Made by a program: the position numbers and the translations under genes
NCBI GenBank assembly: GCA_944387505.1
Contig: CALXFG010000005.1
Span: 1 to 59,586, forward strand
Length of the DNA: 59,586 nt
From: an uncultured Clostridia bacterium
GTDB taxonomy: Bacteria > Bacillota > Clostridia > TANB77 > CAG-508
Direction of reading: 5' to 3'
In this document: positions 56,049 through 59,586 of the stretch, piece after piece
How the letters are laid out: the number at the start of each line of letters is the position of its first letter
Position numbering within the stretch: position 1 is the first letter of the stretch
The notes under the pieces: generated by a model
What the model saw: the letters and a program-made list of their open reading frames with translations, nothing else
Told to the model about the DNA's origin: nothing
Databases searched by the model: none

Positions 56049-56564
56049 ATAAAACAAGAATTACCAATTAATGGTCAAATAAGAGCAAAAGAAGTTCAAT
56101 TAATAGGAGATAATGGAGAAAAAGTAGGTGTTATTTCTTTAAATGAAGCTTTAGAAAGAGCAGAGGAAAAAAATCTAGACTTAGTTTTAGTTGCTCCAAA
56201 TGCAAATCCACCAGTTTGTAAAATCATGAACTATGGAAAATATAAATTTGAGCAAGCAAAAAAGGAAAAAGAAGCTAAGAAAAAACAAAAAAGTTTTGAA
56301 ATTAAAGAAATAAGAGTAACTCCTAATATTGAAGAACATGACTTTAGTTTCAAATCTAAAAATGCTAAGAAATTTATACAAGATGGAAACAAAGTAAAAA
56401 TAACAGTTAGATTTAGAGGAAGAGAAGTAAACAATTCCAAAGCAGGTGAAGTAGTGTTAAACAAATTCATAGAAGATATGAGTGACATTGCAGTAGTAGA
56501 AAAAGCACCAAAACTTGAAGGAAGAAATATGTTTACCATTCTTGCTAAAAAAACTGAAAAATAA
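56049..56564 (+). CDS. infC: Translation initiation factor IF-3 with an ATA start codon
   Basis: 171 aa. N-domain INGQIRAKEVQLIGDNGEKVGV, Lys-rich linker, C-domain IKEIRVTPNIEEHDFSFKSKNAKKFI. GGAGG at 56036-56040 is followed eight bases later by ATA AAA CAA GAA; no ATG, GTG or TTG lies between them. The frame reaches back to a TTG only by reading through the SD itself. infC genes commonly use AUU, AUC or AUA, which IF3 itself discriminates against to control its own level. Operon with rpmI and rplT. Confidence 0.93.
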   Translation: MKQELPINGQIRAKEVQLIGDNGEKVGVISLNEALERAEEKNLDLVLVAPNANPPVCKIMNYGKYKFEQAKKEKEAKKKQKSFEIKEIRVTPNIEEHDFSFKSKNAKKFIQDGNKVKITVRFRGREVNNSKAGEVVLNKFIEDMSDIAVVEKAPKLEGRNMFTILAKKTEK

Positions 56565-56586
56565 AAAATAGGAAGGAGAATGACTT

Positions 56587-56790
56587 ATGCCAAAATTAAA
56601 AACAAATAAAGCTGCTAAGAAAAGATATTCTTTAACAGCAACAGGAAAAGTAAAAAGAACAAAATCAAACAGAAGACACTTATTAGCAAACAAAACAAAA
56701 AGACAAAAAAAATCAGGAAAAATTCAAAATGCTTATGCAGACAAAACATGTATGAATACAATCAAAAAATTATTACCATATGGTAACTAA
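56587..56790 (+). CDS. rpmI: 50S ribosomal protein L35
   Basis: 67 aa, complete: MPKLKTNKAAKKRYSLTATG, the KRTKSNRRHLLANKTKRQKK core and a KKLLPYGN end. Highly basic, as expected. SD GGAAGGAG. Second gene of infC-rpmI-rplT. Confidence 0.96.
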   Translation: MPKLKTNKAAKKRYSLTATGKVKRTKSNRRHLLANKTKRQKKSGKIQNAYADKTCMNTIKKLLPYGN

Positions 56791-56797
56791 AAAATAG

Positions 56798-56866
56798 TGC
56801 AAGGGGAAAAGGTAACAGTGTTTATAGACAATTTACCAAAAAGAAAATCCCCTGTTAAATAGAAAA
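56798..56866 (+). promoter_or_regulatory. Structured RNA element between rpmI and rplT
   Basis: GGGGA (after CAA) pairs with TCCCC some 55 bases later, and an inner GGTAA pairs with TTACC. The inner loop is ACAGTGTTTATAGACAAT. It lies just before the rplT ribosome binding site and could be an internal L20-responsive site or a translational switch. Confidence 0.45.
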
Positions 56867-56881
56867 AGGAAGGTGATAGAT

Positions 56882-57232
56882 ATGGCAAGAGTAAAAACAG
56901 CAAGAACAACAAGAGCAAGACATAAAAAAATATTAAAACAAGCCAAAGGATATTATGGAGCAAAACATTATAGATTTAGAAATGCAAATCAAGCAGTTAT
57001 GAAATCTTTAGCATATGCATATGTTGGAAGAAAAGATAAAAAGAGTAATTTTAGAAAATTATGGATAGCAAGAATCAATGCAGCAGCAAGAATGAATGGA
57101 ACAACATATAGCAGATTAATTGCTGGATTAAAAAAAGCAAATGTAACAATCAATAGAAAAATGTTAGCAGATTTAGCTATAACAGATCCAAAAGCTTTTA
57201 CAGAAATTGCTGAAATTGCAAAAAAAGCATAG
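56882..57232 (+). CDS. rplT: 50S ribosomal protein L20
   Basis: 116 aa. [19 protein letters not shown] is the disordered N-terminal extension that threads into 23S rRNA, followed by [34 protein letters not shown] and the globular RNA-binding C-terminus. ATG 56882 is set by GGAAGGTGAT; an in-frame ATG three codons earlier is less likely. L20 is the expected repressor of its own operon through the 55738 leader. Confidence 0.96.
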   Translation: MARVKTARTTRARHKKILKQAKGYYGAKHYRFRNANQAVMKSLAYAYVGRKDKKSNFRKLWIARINAAARMNGTTYSRLIAGLKKANVTINRKMLADLAITDPKAFTEIAEIAKKA

Positions 57233-57240
57233 ATAAAAAG

Positions 57241-57285
57241 AATGGAGTTATTTTATGAAAATAAAGTAACTTTATTTTTTTGCTA
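57241..57285 (+). terminator. Terminator after rplT
   Basis: AGTTATTTT pairs with AAAATAAAGTAACT around a short loop (with a bulge) and is followed by TTTATTTTTTT. Confidence 0.5.
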
Positions 57286-57380
57286 TAAAATTTGACAAAA
57301 AATTAGAAAAATATAAAACTTTAATAATTGCATTTCAAGGCTTTGTATATGATAGATATAAAAATTATAGATAAAAGAAA

Positions 57381-57404
57381 AATGAGAGTGCTATTCTCTC
57401 ATTT
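57381..57404 (-). terminator. Terminator downstream of spoVAE
   Basis: AATGAGAG pairs with CTCTCATT around GTGCTATT; on the minus strand the 3' side continues TTTTTCTTTTAT, so it ends the spoVA transcript. Confidence 0.6.
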
Positions 57405-57425
57405 ATACATATTATATGAAAATGG

Positions 57426-57822
57426 TTATTGCTTTTTCATTTTTGGTTTTGAAATTAGAGAAGCTAAATAACCAAAGAAAACAGCAGCTGCAATTCCGCC
57501 CTGCAGCAGCTTTCACACCACCTGTAAAAGCACCAATAAATCCTATATTTTTGACTTCTTCAATAGCACCTTTTGCTAGGTTATAGCCGAATCCTGTTAA
57601 AGGAACAGTCGCACCGGCACCGGCAAAATCTACTAAATACTGATAAATTCCCAATCCGCCTAAGATAGCACCTAAAGTCACAAAAATAACTAAAATTCTT
57701 GCAGGTGTTAATTTGGTTTTATCAATTAAAATTTGTCCAATAACACAAATTAAACCACCAACAACAAAACATTTTAGAAGAGAAGACCATTCAAAAACGG
57801 TACCCCAATCAATTTCATTCAT
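57426..57822 (-). CDS. spoVAE: Stage V sporulation protein AE, requiring a +1 frameshift at CGG 57498-57496
   Basis: The minus-strand ATG at 57822 opens 108 codons of SpoVAE (KCFVVGGLICVIGQILID, LVDFAGAGATVPLTGFGYNLAKG, FTGGVKAAAG), then CGG. Frame 0 runs on into a Cys/Phe-rich tail unlike the family. Skipping the C gives GGA and GIAAAVFFGYLASLISKP, with a stop at 57426. This is the expected final TM helix and basic tail, for a total of about 131 aa. SpoVAE is a membrane part of the channel that moves dipicolinic acid and Ca2+ during spore formation and germination. Third gene of spoVAC-D-E. Confidence 0.9.
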
Positions 57823-57920
57823 AAAAACTTCATTCCTTTCGCAAGTTAAAAATAAAATAAGTTTTATACATAAAGCTAGATTAGATGTATCATATTAAAA
57901 TATTAAAATGATTATCTAAT

Positions 57921-58926
57921 TTATAAATTTTCAATACTAATTGCATGAGCGATACCAGGAATGGATTCTCCTTGTTGAGAACTAGTAGAATTCATTAAAG
58001 CACCAGTAGCAATTAATAAAATTCTTTTCATTTTTCTTTCTTTTAATTGTTTAAAAAAGTATCCAGAAAATACAGTTCCACAACAGGCACAACCACTACC
58101 ACCACTATGGGTATCTTGAGTTTCTTTATCAAAAATTAAAACGCCACAATCATTATAATTATTTTTTATGTTATAGCCATTTGTTTTTAATAAATCAATG
58201 GCAATTTCTTTGCCAACATATCCTAAATCTCCACTAATAATGGCATCATAATAATTTGGACTTCTTCCAGTGTCTTGAAAATGAGTTGTTAAAGTATCTG
58301 CAAAACTTGGTGCCATAGCAGCGCCCATGTTGTTTCCATCTTTTATTCCCATATCAATGATTTTGCCAGGTGTAACATGTGTGATATATGGTCCAGAGCC
58401 ATTTTTGGCAACAATAGCGCTACCTGAACCAGTAACAGTCCATTGACTAGTCTGTGGTCTTTGATTTCCTAATTCCAAAGGAAATCGGAATTGCTTTTCT
58501 GCACTACAAAAGTGACTAGAAGTTGCACATAAGACATAGTTTGCAAAACTTTCAGCACAAATGGCACCTAAAGTTAAAGATTCCACAAAAGTAGAACAAG
58601 CGCCAAACACACCAAAAAAAGGAATTTTTAAATCTCTTAGTCCAAAACTTGAAGAGATACATTGGTTGAGTAAATCTCCTGCAAACATACAATCAATATC
58701 ACTTGCTGAAATACCGTGCCTTTCGAATAACCATATTTACAGTTTCTTTTATAATTTTACTTTCTGCTTTTTCCCATGTTTTTTCACCCCAAAACTCGTC
58801 ATCTAGTGTTTGATCAAAATATTTAGCCAATGGACCTTCGGCTTCTTTTGGACCAACAATAGAAGCACATTCTAAAATAGAGGGAGGAGTGGTAAACTTA
58901 ATGGTTTGCGTTCCTAATCTTTCCAA
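57921..58926 (-). CDS. spoVAD: Stage V sporulation protein AD, requiring a +1 frameshift at CGG 58716-58714
   Basis: Frame 0 from the minus-strand TTG 58926 (behind AAAGGAG; ATT 58929 is an alternative) gives TIKFTTPPSILECASIVGPKEAEGPL to VIRKA, then CGG TAT TTC AGC AAG and a stop. Skipping the C gives GGT and GISASDIDCMFAGDLLNQ, then the rest of the thiolase-like fold (FFGVFGACST, GDLGYVGKEIAIDLL, GGSGCACCGTV). The total is about 334 aa, close to the 338 of B. subtilis. SpoVAD binds dipicolinic acid. An upstream ATG at 58977 falls within a palindrome and would add unrelated residues. Confidence 0.92.
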
Positions 58927-58963
58927 AATATTCAGCTCCTTTCGAACATAAAATCCCTTAGTG

Positions 58964-59006
58964 TTAAAAGTTGCCAAAATAGCCCGTCCCCTTTGGCAAC
59001 TTTTAA
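58964..59006. repeat. Inverted repeat with a GGGAC-type loop between spoVAC and spoVAD
   Basis: TTAAAAGTTGCCAAA pairs perfectly with TTTGGCAACTTTTAA; the loop carries GGGGACGGGC on the minus strand. It overlaps the spoVAC stop codon and precedes the spoVAD start. The GTTGCCAAA..GGGAC wording is also found at 45293. Confidence 0.7.
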
Positions 59007-59470
59007 ACTAGAGTAATGTTTTGGGTATTAAATATTAAGTAAATAATACCGACTAATATAGAAGTAGATATACCAAATACTAGAACAGGTCCAGCAACGG
59101 TAAACATTTTTCCACCAACACCCATAACATAACCTTCTGATTTGTATTCCATAGCTGGGGAAACAATAGAGTTTGCAAACCCAGTAATAGGAATTAGGGA
59201 ACCTGCACCTGCAAATTTTCCAATTTTATTAAAAATATTTAATCCAGTTAAAAAGGCAGATAAACCAATTAATAAAATGGAAACAATTGTCCCAGATATT
59301 TGTGTATCAAATCCTCTATCTTTGCAAATATTAAGAATAATTTGACCAATGGTACAAATAAGTCCTCCTACCCAAAATGCATTAAAACAATTTTTTAATA
59401 TGGGTGAATTAGGAGATTTTTTGTCAACATAATCTTGATATGATTTTTTTGTTTCTGTTGGATTTTCCAT
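59003..59470 (-). CDS. spoVAC: Stage V sporulation protein AC
   Basis: 155 aa, four to five TM segments. Family motifs: NCFNAFWVGGLICTIGQII, KFAGAGSLIPITGFANSIVSPAMEYKSEG and GPVLVFGISTSILVGIIYLIF. It forms the mechanosensitive part of the dipicolinic acid channel and resembles SpoVAE in its first half. The ATG lacks a normally placed SD; AAGGAGC lies 40 bases upstream, joined by a hairpin. First gene of the spoVA operon in this window; the frame is intact and contains no CGG. Confidence 0.93.
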   Translation of the reverse strand: MENPTETKKSYQDYVDKKSPNSPILKNCFNAFWVGGLICTIGQIILNICKDRGFDTQISGTIVSILLIGLSAFLTGLNIFNKIGKFAGAGSLIPITGFANSIVSPAMEYKSEGYVMGVGGKMFTVAGPVLVFGISTSILVGIIYLIFNTQNITLV

Positions 59471-59478
59471 AATTACTT

Positions 59479-59516
59479 ATATGATATATTTCGTAAGAAA
59501 TATCCATATGCTCCTT
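59479..59516 (-). promoter_or_regulatory. Ribosome binding site separated from the spoVAC start by a hairpin
   Basis: On the minus strand AAGGAGC is followed at once by a hairpin (ATATGGATATTTC-ttac-GAAATATATCATAT), and the spoVAC ATG lies about eight bases past it. The arrangement copies that of folD. The rest (59517-59586) contains an AGGTTT..AAACCT repeat and TATAAT-like sequence; a forespore promoter is expected but not identified. Confidence 0.5.
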
Positions 59517-59586
59517 GTATAATATATTTAGGTTTTTTAATAAAGGTTTTACCTATAAACCTATTGCCTCAATAATTATATTTTTG

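Overview
The window comes from a strongly AT-rich, endospore-forming Firmicute of the class Clostridia. The evidence is spoIIAA-spoIIAB-sigF, spoIID, spoIIQ, spoIVA, gerW, spoVAC-D-E and sigH, together with 6S RNA, LexA and an A-type flavoprotein. An uncultured gut lineage fits, but that placement is inference. No rRNA, tRNA, phage or CRISPR array was found.

Layout. 0.2-2.8 kb: a GH57 branching enzyme with a DUF4912 partner (minus strand). 3-9 kb: Nudix, lexA, and a heterodimeric ABC exporter. 9-16.5 kb: Bax-inhibitor-like protein, AlkD-like repair protein, GH18 glycosidase, sigH, a second Nudix, HAD, recX, scpA. 16.7-17.8 kb: a foreign-looking hypothetical. 17.9-23.7 kb: sporulation block (DUF2953, gerW, spoIIAA/AB/sigF, spoIID, spoIIQ). 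24-34.7 kb: ychF, an LPXTG protein facing a sortase, marR with a second ABC pair, an exported protein, FprA, DUF2798. 35-41 kb: rlmN, a STAND-like ATPase, and a foreign-looking gene followed by two histidine phosphatases. 41-51 kb: spoIVA, a UDP-sugar pyrophosphorylase pair, ligA, folD, dprA. 51-57 kb: hemolysin III family protein, 6S RNA, prmC-whiA-hemW, and infC-rpmI-rplT behind an attenuator leader. 57-59.5 kb: spoVAC-D-E (minus strand).

Main discovery. Five native genes (a Nudix hydrolase, spoIID, whiA, spoVAE, spoVAD) are each split by one +1 shift with the same cause. An in-frame CGG codon stands where the family needs a glycine; skipping the C and reading the next triplet GGN restores a full-length, family-typical protein. 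I found no other in-frame CGG in the native genes. The only in-frame CGG read as Arg are five codons in two genes with foreign-looking codon use (16744-17844, 39033-40115). The phase-locked, glycine-specific pattern argues against random error. It suggests programmed +1 frameshifting, or four-base CGGN decoding, concentrated here in sporulation genes.

Other unusual layers. Long palindromic intergenic elements keep conserved unpaired motifs while their paired arms change together, and some are nested at one loop site. A second structured repeat family begins with a hairpin followed by TTGCACA. GGGAC-type short repeats often form terminator loops. Two genes (folD, spoVAC) have a hairpin between the Shine-Dalgarno sequence and the start codon. 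Two genes (infC, dprA) appear to start with ATA.
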